DNA of 64,000 bases from Ancylostoma caninum (lineage: Eukaryota; Nematoda; Chromadorea; Rhabditida; Ancylostomatidae). Numbering within the stretch: the first letter of the stretch is position 1; each line of letters starts with the position of its first letter. The position numbers and the translations under genes were made by a program. The stretch is from positions 1,798,001-1,862,000 of the forward strand of contig JBAJFG010000111.1 of the NCBI GenBank assembly GCA_037903475.1, read 5' to 3'. The notes beneath the pieces are model-generated. The model ran no database searches, had not been told where the DNA came from, and was given only the letters and a program-made list of their open reading frames with translations. Of this stretch, positions 1 to 13,100 are shown one piece after another.

Positions 1-2
1 GG

Positions 3-1869
3 TACCGAAGAAAATCAGAGCTAGCATTGGCTCACGCCATGGATAAGCCTTCGACGAGGTTTGGAACTTAGTTCCATCAGGTTACAAGAGTAATCATCCA
101 TAAAACGAATGCTACTTTTTGCAGTAAAGGCCGTTCTGTTGGTGATTTGAAGGCAGCAAGGTTGGAAGAATCCCGCTACGAGAACTGGAGAAAAGCAAAG
201 AAATTTATCTCGTCATTCAAGCCTAAGTCGCAGTCGGATCTGAATCAGAGGAATAAAATGGTATCATGCGATTACGGTAAGTAGTAATTCATGCTTTGTT
301 AAGTAGTATTTCTTTTTTACAGAATCGGGTCAGCCTAGTGAAGTCGTCTAGCACTGGTGCTCTTCAATTTGCCACTTCAGCACCATATGTAAGTGCATCA
401 CTGGGAAGCATTCAAGGAACAGACGGAATGTTCGGGTGTTCCTGATGTTTTAAAAGTGGTGTTCTTGAGTTAATTCTATCCACAGTTCAACGACTTCTAC
501 TCTATTTGTTAGAGATTCAATTTGAAGGAAAAAATTCGGAATTTAAAATTACTCGAATGGGTCAGAACTCGAGTCAGAGAAGCAGCGAATACTAAGGCAA
601 ATTGAAAGGATCTGGGCCTCCAGATTACTGACTGGTCGGAAAAGATGGCAAATTGAAATCAATTGATGAACTCTATATCGACAAAATATGTAGTTTCGAG
701 TGGAATCTTTATGTACTCTTTTGTATCACTTCTATTACTTACTTTTCTACTTCTTTTGCTGTTCAACGAACAATATTATTACCATGATTAACGGGTACTG
801 TAAATTAGCTACTGACATTGATAAGCCATGCTCTTCTGGCTACCCCTTTCTGATAAAGATGATTTTCAGTACAACGATGCTGGAGGGGATAGCTCGGATT
901 CGTTGACCGACTTCGATGAGCCTCCCCCATCCCTGGATCTGGTTGTCTGTGAACCAACGCAAAAGGAGGTGATTATTTCCACTATAAGGTCCCTTATTGC
1001 CTCGCAATTCGCTCAAGTCTGTTTAGCTGGATGACAGCCCACCCGAAGGACTGGTGCGGCCCAAGGAGGATATACAAATCAAACCTCGGGCAGGAGTCAG
1101 TGCTATTCTGGCGCGGAGGCTAGCTGCTTCTGTGACGGGCTCGTTTTCGGTAGGGATGACATCCCTTTTATTACTGGTTGTATCTACATAATGCAGAGAT
1201 TTTTCTGGATATCCGTAGAAGAAGAAAGATGTGGGTAAAAACCTTGGTGCGACGATTTTTAACAGGATTCCTGGATATTTTAGCTTGACCATCCGTGAGG
1301 AAAACAAGAATTTCTAGCTCCAGAAAAGTGGTCTAGAAAAGCTTAAAAATCCGTTAGTGACCTTGAAATTTCAAGACTAATGAGTTGTATTCAGAAGTAC
1401 GATGGTGAACGAGCCACCCACCACTACCAAGGAGCTCCAACCACTGAGTCACTCAAAGCCGCTTCACCGCCTATGCTGGAGGCTTTGGATGGTATGTACA
1501 ATTTGAAATTACAAGCAGCCTACATTTACTTTTTCTTGAAGTACTCTTGTCGTCTAGGAATCGAAGCAGCAGTATACCGAGGCCAGGATCGGTTGAAGGA
1601 AAGCGATAGGAGAGCTTCGAACGTTTCCTTCCATAAGGTCCTTTTTTACTTACTCATGTGGTTTCTGACCAGTTGAATGGTCAACTACTAGATGTCTTAT
1701 CGTTCAGGTATTACCGATTCCTATAAAGCAGCCGAAACAGAAAAAGACCTCGGTCAGCATCAATCAGAAGTCAGTCGTTCATATCACGTCACCGAGGAAT
1801 TCAACATCGTATTCAGAAAGCACACGGTACTCGGTTTCTATCTCTTCTCATCTCTTCGTCACATCCTAA
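3..1869 (+). CDS. 3' part of an unidentified gene; Ser-rich, probably disordered C-terminal tail
   Basis: I do not recognise this protein. Eight exons join in phase: 3-58 (enters from outside the window), 125-260, 323-388, 870-968, 1027-1149, 1395-1491, 1558-1637 and 1708-1869 with stop TAA at 1867-1869, giving 272 residues. Acceptors are good (TTTTTTACAG, GATTTTCAG, CGTCTAG, CGTTCAG), while several donors are weak (GTTTGG, GTATCA, GTCCTT). The predicted tail is rich in Ser, Pro, Lys and Arg. It holds acidic/Ser stretches such as SSDSLTDFDEPPPSL near the middle, a basic helix-like segment (RYENWRKAKKFISSFKPK) near the start, and a possible basophilic kinase site (DRRASNVSF). No membrane segment or catalytic motif is visible. 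Such tails are common on channels and scaffold proteins, which is inference only. The exon at 125 has a second, stronger donor at 277 (GTAAGT) that changes the frame. It could be the same gene as the exons at 4294-5898. Confidence 0.68.
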
Positions 1870-4293
1870 AAAAGGAGTATCTTGAACACCTGCAGGGTAG
1901 AAATTTAATGGAATTTAGTTTTTATGAGATCGTATAGCGCTTTAGATCTCAGCAAAAGTCGGCTCTAGCTCACATTACGGATACATCTCCGTCAAGGCTA
2001 GGACTACTAATGAGATTTACAAATGAACGCAGTTTGCTGTGGTAAAACATAAGGAGGCTTGCGAAATGCATGTGACACAGCGTCTCACATGTGATCCAGT
2101 CGTGGGTGCGAGGATCAGATCGGGTGTAGTTTTCACTGAATTTTGGGTGGAATTTCCAATGAACGTTTTCACTGAATTGCAATTGAAACATTTCCGATGT
2201 GATCCGAGTCCTAGCTATTCAGAACATCCCAGAAAATCGGACGTCTTGAAATAACCACTTCATTATAAAGCTGAATCGAGTTAAAACTTGAAAAGTTCAA
2301 CAAACCCTGAGCTTCTTCAGTGTAAGCATTGATTTTTATTTATTGTTCATTTTGATATTATTGTTATAGCCTCTCGATGGAAACTTGCACTATAACACTA
2401 TGTGTGAACATCTCTCTTCGGCGCATTCTAACTGAGAAAATCCTCAGCTGAGCATTATTATGGATGTCGCGTTTCTTAGTACTCCGAAAAAAGACGCAGA
2501 ACCATTAAAATAATAATATGAGTGGTTGAAATTAGGTCTATTCGTTTGGCCAATTACTAATCTTAGGAAAAAGTGCAAGGGTTGCTTACTATTTTATAAT
2601 CCGGTCCGCTCGTTGGTTCATGCTCATTGGAGCTCCAGAGTTCAAGGATTTGTCTCCTAGTTTGTAGGATTCTCTACCCACTGAGTAAGTTCTCAGCGAT
2701 CTCCATCTGCTAGTCTGGCCGAGGATCAAGAATGAAGTTTCCAGGAGCAAGTTTGTTGAAAATTATTAGCTGGTTAACGTCAAATTATGGAGACTGGAAG
2801 ATGAACGCCTCATGCTAGGCCTAGATTTCCTCGCACATAGTTCCCTTGAGCTTGATGCTGTACCCAAAGTGTTATGGTAACTGTCAGAGGAGTTGGTTCT
2901 TTTTCTTCTTCACTATTTCTATTTGTTTAGTTCTTTTGTCAAGTATCTGTATAGTGCACCTTAAAGTGCAATGAAATGAAAATGAATAAGTCAACACATG
3001 AAAACTACAGAGGAAACTCTAGCGATTTCGTTTGTACATACGTAATCCACAATTTCGCATCCTTCGTCACAGAAGAATTCATTGGTCTTAGTTACAAAAA
3101 AATGAATGGATTGGAATATGTTTTTGAAGCAGTACTACGAAAACAGATCAAAATCATTATTGTGCTATTATTTTAGTACTGCCTGAGAAGAAGGCTCAGC
3201 CTCTGAACATTATCTTCATTTCCTCCCTTTCAATTCTTGAGCAGTTTCTCTGTTTTCTTTCCCTATCTGGGCAAGCCTCTTCCGCTGATGCACATCCTCA
3301 TTTTTCGATTAATTACGGGATGGACATACTTAATGTGACTTCTCAACTGGTCTTAGTGCTTTTTTGTGGCTGCAGCTCCCTCGAAATGATTGTTGTCCAT
3401 GTTGGTTTCTTTGCTGTAAACGAAAACAAACCGCAAAGTCAACAAAAGTGATATAGGCTGAGTTGTTTGCCACGAACCTGTCAGATTTTGCAAGTTTTGA
3501 GTTGTATCTTATGGCAGAATCGCATCATTTGAAGGTTCTAGCAAGTCTGCTCAGCTAAAGCTGTATTTTCTTGAAAAATTCTTCCCAGTCTTCAGGCTCA
3601 AGGTACGAAATTGTATAGGATTTTCCCATTTACACACTGATGAATAATATATTATGAGCAAGATTGCGAAGGAAGCAGTGCACTTAGGAAGAACGAGTCT
3701 GATAACTCTCCCACATTATGAGGAAGAGAATCTAGGATTTCGAGAATGTCCTTCTCAGGAGGCAACTAAATTGCATGCTGTTTGGTTACTGGAATAATTC
3801 TAGTGCGGAAGTTTCGTGAAACATGCGGAAATGTTGGGTCACATGTCACAGAAGTGCAGCTTGTCATAAATGTGGGACTATTGAAGATGCATACTTATAT
3901 AAGGGGTACAGTGATGGTATGCAAAACACATTTATTAGTCCTTTAATGTCCGGGTGAACCTAAGTACTGTCTTCACATGTTTTTTAAATGTTCGCTATCC
4001 TGGAATGGTGCTGAGTCATAGCCATACCTGGTCACACTAGTCACAGGAATTGAAATTTAGTTCTAAATGACTGATTTTTCTGTAGCTGATGAGCTTCTCC
4101 TTCTCAAGCTCTCCGAGTACATGCAGAGGAAAATTGCCTATTACTAGATACACTACTTCCTCCAAACGGAGTACACTCAAGTTTTGGGTAACAAAGATTC
4201 GAGGTTTTATTATCTTTTATTTTTTACCAGGTATTATTCATTTTTAGCTAACTTTGAAGAAACAAGGGAAAACATATTTTTGACATATTTCAG
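1870..4293. other. Intergenic or intronic spacer between two plus-strand exon groups
   Basis: AT-rich, with no convincing exon except one candidate at 4086-4187 (after TTTTCTGTAG, before GTAACA). That candidate reads 34 codons in phase 0 and is Ser-rich (SFSFSSSPSTCRGKLP). It is phase-compatible with both the preceding exon, if that uses a donor at 1834, and the exon at 4294. It may therefore be an exon joining the two groups. Otherwise I see nothing here. Confidence 0.35.
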
Positions 4294-5898
4294 ATCATCG
4301 AGCGAATCCCTGTCGTCCGACGCCCGATCCAGAATCTCTTTCCGAAAACGCACCAACTCCCCACCGAAAGTCGCAGCTCCGATATTGTTGCCGCGACAGC
4401 CCAGCTCGCATACATTACTGGTATGAATTCAGTGTTGAATCAGACGTATTCCTCCCTCATCGAGTTCTGCGTGCTTTGCTGGCCTCATTTCAATAAGTTA
4501 ATCAGTCAGTCCTTCAAGTCAAGCCACGTCATTCTCATGAATGTACTTCCCTTGAAATGAGAGGTCCACGTACACTACTAGTCAATTTAGCAAGCGAGCA
4601 CTTCGGGTGATTCTTTGGAGTCAGAACGAACAGCCAGGACCAATTCACCAACAATTTCCAGGCGATATTCCCGGCCTGACACCAGTGTGCACTCTTTGCG
4701 TACGTTTTATGGATAGCATTGAGAGGAAGAGTTCAGAAATCCTAGAAGAACTGGAAAAATTGGTTACTTTTCCAGAAAGTATGACCAGCTGCCGACGTCT
4801 GGATTACTGTGACGTGGCGCTACCGGCTGTTGCCAACTCATCGTCAAGTTCAACCTCAATTAATTCTCGGGTCGAATACGTCACGATAGATCCAGTCACA
4901 ACAACAGCTGCGCGAGAGGTAATCTCAGGATTTCTATGTGCACTTTAGCCCTATGAAAAGCTGAAATCCTGGATCTTTTAAATATTATTCTTGCTTGAAG
5001 ATCTTAGATCTTTATGTTTGTTTTTCAGGGGTTTTTAAAGGGCATTCACAGGAAATGAGTGGATTTTATGCCGTCATATTGAGATCCTCTTAAATTTGGC
5101 ACTTTATAGCAGCTTCATTGGTAACGGTACATTCCACATTTTTAAGTACTTCCAAGTATGTGAAGTTCTTGTCAATTCTGAAACATTCCCTAAGGCGAAT
5201 ACTGCTTTCCTTCAAGTATTGCTCACTAATGGCGATGAACACGCAATCCTGGGTGTCTTTTTTAGAACTCAACATAAATAGGTGGATTATATCCAGGTGG
5301 TGGAGGAGAGGTTTCGGAAAGAAAAAGCATTCATTCTGCTGGATATGCCTATATTCAACAAAAACTAACCATACGATCCTCAGAAATTCCCTGGTTAATA
5401 ATTTATTTCTCCAACTTGCGGCTGATTAAGACTAAATGAATAGTTAATGCTTAACATACTGTGAATTCTATACGAGAGTAACTAGTAATGGTGGTTTTCT
5501 TAGGCTTCCAACATGCACCTATCACCTTTCGAACGGTCACGAGCCATGTCAACGTCCATGACCGGAGTGCCAATCCTGAGGAGGAGATCGCAGGTTGGAA
5601 ATTTAGCGCTTCAGAAGTAGCGCACGTGAAACTAGCACGAAAATCATGCATGCTACTCGTTTCTAGGCTCTTATTCTGAGTATTTACGACATCTTTCCAT
5701 CGGTGGCGCATCTGCGATTCATCCAGACTTTATCCTGAGAATGTTTACTTAAATAAGAAACTAATATAGGGCCAGTCCAGTACGTCAGATTCTGTGTCTC
5801 TTGGGCAACCGACGCGACAGGGATTCTTCCGGAAGTACAGAAAGATGCGTCGGAATAAGAAGAATGCGTCATGTTCGATGTCACAATTGAATATGTGA
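4294..5898 (+). CDS. 3' part of an unidentified gene; possibly the continuation of the gene at 3-1869
   Basis: I do not recognise this protein. Four exons splice in phase: 4294-4420, 4662-4918, 5504-5593 and 5770-5898 with stop TGA at 5896-5898, giving 200 residues without a start codon. The first exon has a clean acceptor (GACATATTTCAG), and the split Gly codon between 4420 and 4662 supports the join. Visible features are a short Cys pair (VCTLCVRF), a Glu/Leu-rich, helix-like stretch (SSEILEELEKLV), a poly-Ser run (ANSSSSSTSI), a basic cluster (PILRRRSQ) and a very basic segment (FFRKYRKMRRNKK) shortly before the C-terminus, which ends SQLNM. There are no membrane segments. The composition resembles the tail encoded by 3-1869, and the phases allow both to be one gene. 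The 3' end lies about 390 bp from the stop of the convergent GPCR gene. Confidence 0.66.
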
Positions 5899-6290
5899 CG
5901 GTGAAACTCGTCCGATATGTGAAACTTGGGTCAACTGCTCGAATTCTTCATTTCAAGTCAGAAATATACTGGTGTACATCATAGTAAATATTGAAATTCA
6001 ATGAAATCATTCGTTTTTGAGTATCTTCTGTTTATGCAGCAATCAATATGGCACAATATTAAAGCACAAGAGAGTAAGAGTAGAGTACCGGATGACACAG
6101 TAATTAGTGCAACATGTACAATTAGGAAATATTTTTTGAGATTTCGAATATTCTCGTTAAAGCTGTACACAACGGTTTTGGCAGGGAGATCAACATTTTG
6201 AATAACGACAAATTAAGGATGTTTCCATTGAGAATCACGTGCACACGGCGATCCAGGAGATTGTGGAAGCAACAGTCCGGAATGATCTGT
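5899..6290. other. Convergent intergenic spacer
   Basis: About 390 bp between the stop of the plus-strand gene and the stop of the minus-strand GPCR gene. It must hold both 3' UTRs. I see no canonical AATAAA in the proper orientation for either gene, only AATATT and ATTAAA-like variants near 6050. Confidence 0.5.
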
Positions 6291-9200
6291 TTACTTGTAG
6301 AAATCTGTGATTGGTTCGACGTAGCGTTCGAATTTCCGTAGTTGGCGACACAGTCCCCGCTTGAATTCTCTGTTGAATACCGTGTAGATGACGGGATTAA
6401 TACCGGAATTGCCTGGAATATTACGGAATATTAGTTACTTCTGTAGTTCTAAATGCAGGACACGTCTAAGATCGTGAAACTTACAGTAACCCAACCAGAA
6501 GAAGAATTTGAATACAACAGCAGGTGCTTCGTACCCGAATGCCCCGATTACATACATAACCTAAAGCGGTTTTTATACTCGGGCAAAGTCCATGAATGTA
6601 GACGGTAATAAATCAAATCCACCAAAAAATAACTCACGAAGAAGGGAAGCCATGAGAGTATGAATGCAGAGAGAATAATCCCCAACAGTAATGTTGCTTG
6701 ACGCTCCTTCGCCTTTAATTTTCGTCTACGTTTTTCAGCGTTCAGCTCCTTTTCGCTCTTTGGTAGCACCACCCGTTTTGGATCAAAGGTGTGCTGAAAA
6801 AAAGATTACTATTCAGCAGATCACAGTGGTCTGAGCTCAGGATTTAGTACTCCAGAAAATCCAGAACACTTTTGTCCACATGAGTCAACTCACAAGTATC
6901 CTCTGAGTCGCGCTGACTTTCTTAAGCTTCACCGTGGGTAGTTCTTCAGAAATTTTCCGCAAATGCCAGCACACTTGGTTGATGGCTTCCTATAATTCAC
7001 GTTTTCAGTGGAATACTAGTTCTCAAGGAGTATCCAGAAAGTAGAAAAAATAATGAATTAGCTACTTAGCTACCACACCTTGTTAGTGCTATTATCCTTC
7101 TCGTCACCATCGGAATTCTCCTCAAGCAGTTCGAGTTCCACGATTTGCTTAGCTGAAAACAGGATAAATTCTCCAAGATTCTTCACCACTTCTCTGTCAA
7201 ATGGCGTGGCGCCGTATTAATCACTATTGATATTCCCAACAAAAAAAGACATTCATGTCGAAAATTAGGAAAACAATGCCGCCTGCAAAACCAGAGATAG
7301 CAAATAACTTACTGGTTGGTTTAGCTGTAAGTAAGCTGAGGGTGTTGTCCCGACGTTCTGTCTCCTTCAAGCGTTGTCGGCTATGTTTAATGGTGATGCT
7401 GTAGATTTTCGCATACACTATGACTAGTATAATAACAGGAATGTAAAATGACCCAAGGGAGGAGTAAAGGACGTATCCTGAAATGAAATTGTATCCGACA
7501 CTGTGGTAATGGAAAATTTGTGCGTGGGTACGAGAAGTACATACCGATGTCTGTGCTCACCGCACATTCTCCGGGTCGTCGCTCAGGCCGCCACCCGAAA
7601 ATTGGAGGTAGACATATCAACAACGAGACCACCCAAGAGACTCCTGCAAATACTCAGCACTGAGGTGTTGTGAAGGCCAGAAAATGGGAATTCTCGCTTA
7701 TGTTGAGTGGATTCCTTGGAAGCGATCCAGAAATCTACTGCAGGAAGGTATACATATGTTCTGTACACAGTGACCGTAACCAAATGATATTTCTGTGTTT
7801 CATAAGTCTGTGTGAAAAGGTCGTAGAGAGATGAGAAGGAGCGAAAATTTCCTTCTCATTTTATTTTTGATCTTTTACGCTAGATATTTAGTCCTTATTT
7901 TGTCCTAGAAGCAGGTGCTCACATGTGAATCCCTTGTATGAACTTATCAACAAAGACTTTTCCACGAAATTGCACTTTGCATCTCATCTGTGCTCCATGT
8001 AAGATAAGATGATCGTTTAATCCCCTGGATTTTCGCCGTTTTTTGTAGAACTCTAGTAGCAGTTCTTCACATTTGAGTTTCAATAGGTGCCCTATGCCTG
8101 AATGGAAGAAAATCAAAGAAAAAAGTGTAGGATTCTCTTCAGATTTTCATTACAACGCTATTGTGTCCATTCACATTACTACCCTTTCTTCGCGAAAATG
8201 TCACATCAATAAATTTAAGAAAAAGCGCTGTGAAGAAGAAATCTTACATCCTTGTAAAGGTCTTAGGGTTCTTCAGCTTAAATTTTTCACCCTTACAAAC
8301 ATCCTAGCAGTTTTTTTTTCGGAAGATATTGTACGTAAATCATTGTATTTTTGCCCAATAATAAGATCTTGATGCCAGCAACCGTTGGCACACCAAGGTT
8401 ATCTGTCACGCTTTAGCCTTCTCCGGAATAGAAATCCTTAGATCGGCAAATGCGTTTCATGCAACGCAAACAACTGCTTTTTTTCGAGGTTAATTTCGAA
8501 AAAAAATTGTATGCAGCAGTTCAATATGTAGGTGATCAAATCAAGTGCGAAATCCTTATTCGCTTGGTTGAAAATTCAGCTGGCCTTCTGTTTGGTTATG
8601 GTTAATAGAGGTCATAGAATGAAAATATTATGAATTTCAAGTTCAATCTCTGATGTCTTAATGCTCGTTCATATCCATGACTTTAGGCACATCCACAAGC
8701 ATAGCATTAGCTGTGACAGTGTGCTGTGACGAATTTCTGGATGACTTCCTGGACGCCGTAGAGAGGAAAACATTCATTTCACATCACGATTTTTGGTCCC
8801 GTGTTACATCATAGCCTTAGCCAATAAATTGAATTACCATTAGCATATGTTCACTAATCCAAAGGGGAGGGGGAATGTGAACGTTCGAAAGTGCTAATCG
8901 TGAAACATGAGAAAGGGATATCATATGAATGTGCTAGAATATTATCTTACATTTCCGAGCAAAAACACTTTGACGGGTTTCGGACGTCCTAACATGCGAA
9001 AACCATGGAATATTTCCCCATAACGCTAAGCCGCTCCACAGAAGCATCAAATACAATCACTGAGTCATCTCTCGGACTACATATGTCGATACATCCCTGA
9101 CATCCTCGAAAGCACTAATGCGGGATGACAAATCCACGAACCGAGGGGAGTGGATTTGTTAATTTAGAGACATTTCACAGTGCAAGAAAAAATAGCGTGT

Positions 9201-10081
9201 CAATAGCTATGAATTTCATATGTTTTGAACAAGTGAGAGTCTCTCTTTCGATCATAGTCCGTTTCAAAAACGACGATAGTTGGGTACTGGTGCCAATGAT
9301 CTGCATTTCTCTCCTTTCTCTCGAAAAACAGCGCTATTTCTCGCGTTTTCTCCCTCTCTAGTATCTTCACAACTATATTCCCCATTGAAACACACTATAA
9401 TGAGCTGTGCACGTTTTGACAGCGGCAAATTAATTTAATTCCTCACCAATATAAATAAACATCCTCTTGGGTGTTCGCTTTGCTGGATAGGTTAACGGTG
9501 ACGTCACCGAGAAGTACCGATCCAATGAAATTGCACAAATATGCAGAATCGACGCTGTGACGAAGAGTACATCGAGTGCTAGCCACATCTCACAGAGTAC
9601 ATTACCTGAACTATTTAGCGTATGCGCATACTAGTAATGCAGACTGCATAAGTTATGTAGATATGATGTCGTAGTAAACCTAATTTCTTTAACCATCTAA
9701 TTGTTTACCTTCATTACTAAGAAAAGGATTGAATTTACCCACCCATCTTCCACTCTCCGATGATCTCATAGATAAGCGTTAACGGCATCACCAGTAACCC
9801 CACCAACAAGTCGGCGAGGGCCAATGAAATGATGAGCCAATTCTGTCGTTGAAGACGCAGCTTACGATCGCGGTATACGGTAACCACAACAAGTAGATTA
9901 CCAAGAATAATTATCTGGAATTCAACGGGAGAATGATTTGAGGAAGATAATGATTATAGGAAAAAAAAAGAGAAAAACTGACCAGCATCACAGTGAGCAT
10001 ACTAGCAATGGTGAGAATTGCTTCTCCAAGGTTAAGGCACGCGACAGTGACCGGGTCGCCGAGGCAGCTGAAGTTTGACAT
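6291..10081 (-). CDS. Biogenic amine GPCR, octopamine/tyramine/adrenergic-like (OCTR-1-like candidate)
   Basis: A rhodopsin-family receptor for a monoamine, expected in neurons or muscle. Ten exons (minus) join in phase to 405 residues: 10081-9983, 9914-9743, 9605-9447, 7643-7545, 7477-7313, 7152-7079, 6989-6894, 6793-6638, 6560-6485 and 6412-6291 (stop TAA). Diagnostic residues seen: N39 in LGNLL (TM1), D68 in LALAD (TM2), C95 and amine-binding D102 (TM3), DRY 119-121, W147 (TM4), C170, serines S182, S183 and S186 before P190 in TM5 (catechol/phenol contacts), SWLPFF 335-340 (TM6), WLGY 362-365 and NPVIY 371-375 (TM7). It has a short N-terminus with an N-glycosylation site (NFS), a moderate third loop, and a short C-tail without a palmitoylation-like Cys pair. 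The ATG is 13 nt after a TTTCAG acceptor, possibly a spliced-leader site. The family is certain; the ligand is not. TM4-TM5 resembles octopamine and alpha-adrenergic types. Confidence 0.95.
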
Positions 10082-10101
10082 CACCGCATGAAGTCTGAAA
10101 C
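10082..10101 (-). promoter_or_regulatory. Candidate spliced-leader trans-splice acceptor of the GPCR gene
   Basis: On the minus strand a GATTGTTTCAG acceptor ends 13 nt before the GPCR start codon (first exonic base 10094, ATG at 10081). I find no matching upstream coding exon. In nematodes an acceptor this close to an ATG often receives a spliced leader. A cis-spliced 5' UTR exon further upstream is the alternative. Confidence 0.45.
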
Positions 10102-13100
10102 AATCCCAGGATTCAGACGACGTCACCAGGATAATGATCATTGATGATGCGAAAGTATGACGTCTGGATGGAATAGGTGCAACATGGAAGGGCAGACGAT
10201 AATTGAAGAGGGCGTAATTGCACCGTTTGAATTTAGAACTGAATTAAAAGGTGAATCTTCGTTGGAGGGAAGACATGGAAAGAGTATGTGCACAAATGTG
10301 AGAAACTATTAGCCATGTGTTCCGAACAAGAGATGTACTAATCTAAGGCACGTAGCACAGCGAAAAGCTTGTTTCTGAATTAGTGCATTCATTCCGAGAG
10401 TTCAGTGTTTGAGAACATTTCGAGGGAAAAAAAGCGATCGCATGAGTGCAAAAGCAGGATTAAAGGGTAGCATGAAGACGTACGGAGTACAAACCCCATG
10501 ATTAGTCCATGTGATCCTACACTTGAGAAGGGACTTCCCATTAAAAAAGTAGTAAATGCAATAGTTTTAAGGAGTTTGTAGGGTACATATTCGCTTGTGG
10601 GTCCCAAAAAGAAGGACAATAGTGCAGCAAGATCGTGAATGTTGGTGCAAAATTGCGATGGCAGAAGTTGCTGTCACCTACAAATGAGGTTTGCGGACGA
10701 GAAGTGCAAATATATGTAGGTGGGGCGATTGAAGCGAAGCAAGGATTACGTGTGGATTGGAGCATACGATATTCTGACCCTGTCCTTCTGGTGCAACCTG
10801 CAGTTGGACAAGATAACCGAGGGATGCGAAGCCTTCCGGGTAGCAAGATCCATGCTCTGATCATAGAACCTGAGCATTCTTATTGTGATTGTATCCGATA
10901 TTTCTTGTTTACCAGACAGGTTCTTAAAGGACACATTGAAGGTTTGAAGGGTAAACATGTGGATTAAATTGAACGGCTTTCAGATCTCTAAAGTCGACGT
11001 TCTCTCGAAACGTTTGGCTCGGCAGAAAACGTATCCTCTAACAACCTGTGTGGCAGACAAGAAACATCGAACACCTCTGGATAGCTTTCTGTTATCCATG
11101 CTATCTATTTTTTGAAGACATTATGGATATTCACAAAGTGACCCTTCATACGGAAGATAGAAATAGAGTGGAGCTTCGAAGAAAAGTCGGTAGCTCTGAA
11201 CAGGAGAAAAGGCATGATCCTAAGACAAGGAACCGTGAGCCACTATCCTTGTCGTACTGTAGCTGCTCTTACAGACAGACCGGTTACTGCTGTACCCGAA
11301 AAGTCACTTAAACCTCCATTCATCGTGGAATGGACCCACGGGAGACATGATCGTGGAGCCCATACCTGTTGGTTCCTCACAGCACCAATAGTTTTCTGTT
11401 CTCACGGTCTGCTTATCAAGGATGGAGTAAAAAGTCAGAGTTGCATGTGCGAAGATCCTTCTGTTGCTCAATAACAAACACAAGACAATTGAGAAATTGT
11501 TATCCATGTTTTTCATGGAAAGAACTTCACTGGAGAGAATGGTTGCTGCAAGCATGAGCAGCAAGCCACGGTAGCGGCTTGTGGAAAGCTGCTAGAAACC
11601 TCCAAATAGTCACGAATCACAAAATAACACGCAATGCCTGACTACCAAAATGTTGCGTAAAATCGTTGCGTGCAGTGTCGTCGCGTTGTGGTATCGCATC
11701 CGTTGCTCCACCGAATAACACTTTCATATTCAGCGTGAAATGAATAAACTGGCTTGAGGTGTTTTCGCATAAGTATTCGCAATACCAGCTATTTTTCTGC
11801 CGCTTAATATCTGCTTGACGTTAGTGGTTATAATTTAATCATTTAATGAAGTGTTCCTGCAAAAGAGCGCTTCAAGTTTTTCATCGTAGGAGAAAAAAAG
11901 CTGAAATTGTGGAGGAGGTTTGCACGGCGGAAATGTCAAGATCCTGTCGAAGGATATGGCGCCCTTCTCTAAGTAAACACAGCGCCTCCCAGATGTGGGA
12001 GCGTTAATTCCCAGAAGTGGACTTTCCTTGGAACTGTAGCCGGAGGCACGCACTGTCAGTGCAACTCTCACGTCCTTGATTACGTTGAAAATCCAGATTG
12101 AAATTGTGAAAATGTTAAAAGCCACCACGGCAGAATGGCACGAAACAGAAATGCTCAGAAGTCTAGCACTAGGTAGTCATCAGAAGACCGGCAGTGAGCG
12201 AAGAAGGCTATAATTTGATGGGTTCCTGTGAAATTTTGCTGTTTGTTTAGCCTGAACAGACGATCAGAACTCAGCAGCTCTTCGGTGCATCACTTGTCCA
12301 CTCTCATGCCGGAAAATGTTCATTAACTGCCAAACATCACAGGAAAATCAACCCGTATTCCTCGGCTTAACAACATTACCCTCAGTCTGCGAATCAGACT
12401 TTCATATGAGATGTAACACGGAAAAACTGTAATGAAATGCACAATGAAGTAGTGCGTCAGAAGGCTGCAAGGCACTGGAATGCATACAGGGATAAGTAAA
12501 AAGGGATGAGGAAACTTATTGCCTCTAACAAAGGTAGAAAATTCTGTGCACAAGCTCTTTTTTTCGAATATTTTTGTTTTCGAATGTCGAATATTTCGAA
12601 TAAATGGAAAATTTGAGTGTTCCAACTGTGGAAACCAGAACAGTGCTATACGATAGAGAAGAAGAGCTTCAGGGCATTCTAATTCTGAAATGTCTGGATG
12701 TTTAGTTGTTTCTTGACTTATTAGTTAATGTAACAAGATTATTCGACGTTCATTCAATTCCAAGTTCAAATTCTAGGGGCACTGTTTAGGAAGGATCCAC
12801 GGAAAATGGACCCATGTGCACTGATCGGCCAAGGGGGGGGGGGATACCCGGCCAGGGAGCCACTACGAAGACGGCAACGAACGCATATGGGTGTCAAATC
12901 GCGAAGCTTCGCGCAATTATACGGAGGCGAAACCACGGCGGTCTCACAATGATGATCGTGCCTGTGAATAACATGAAATGAGCCAACTAATTAAATGACA
13001 ATCTAGCCAAAAGGGTTGTCTACGCCGATGCAAAAAACATGTTCAAGCGTACGACGGCTTCCGCTATCAGGGAACGAATCTAAAAAAATACGCCCGGTTC

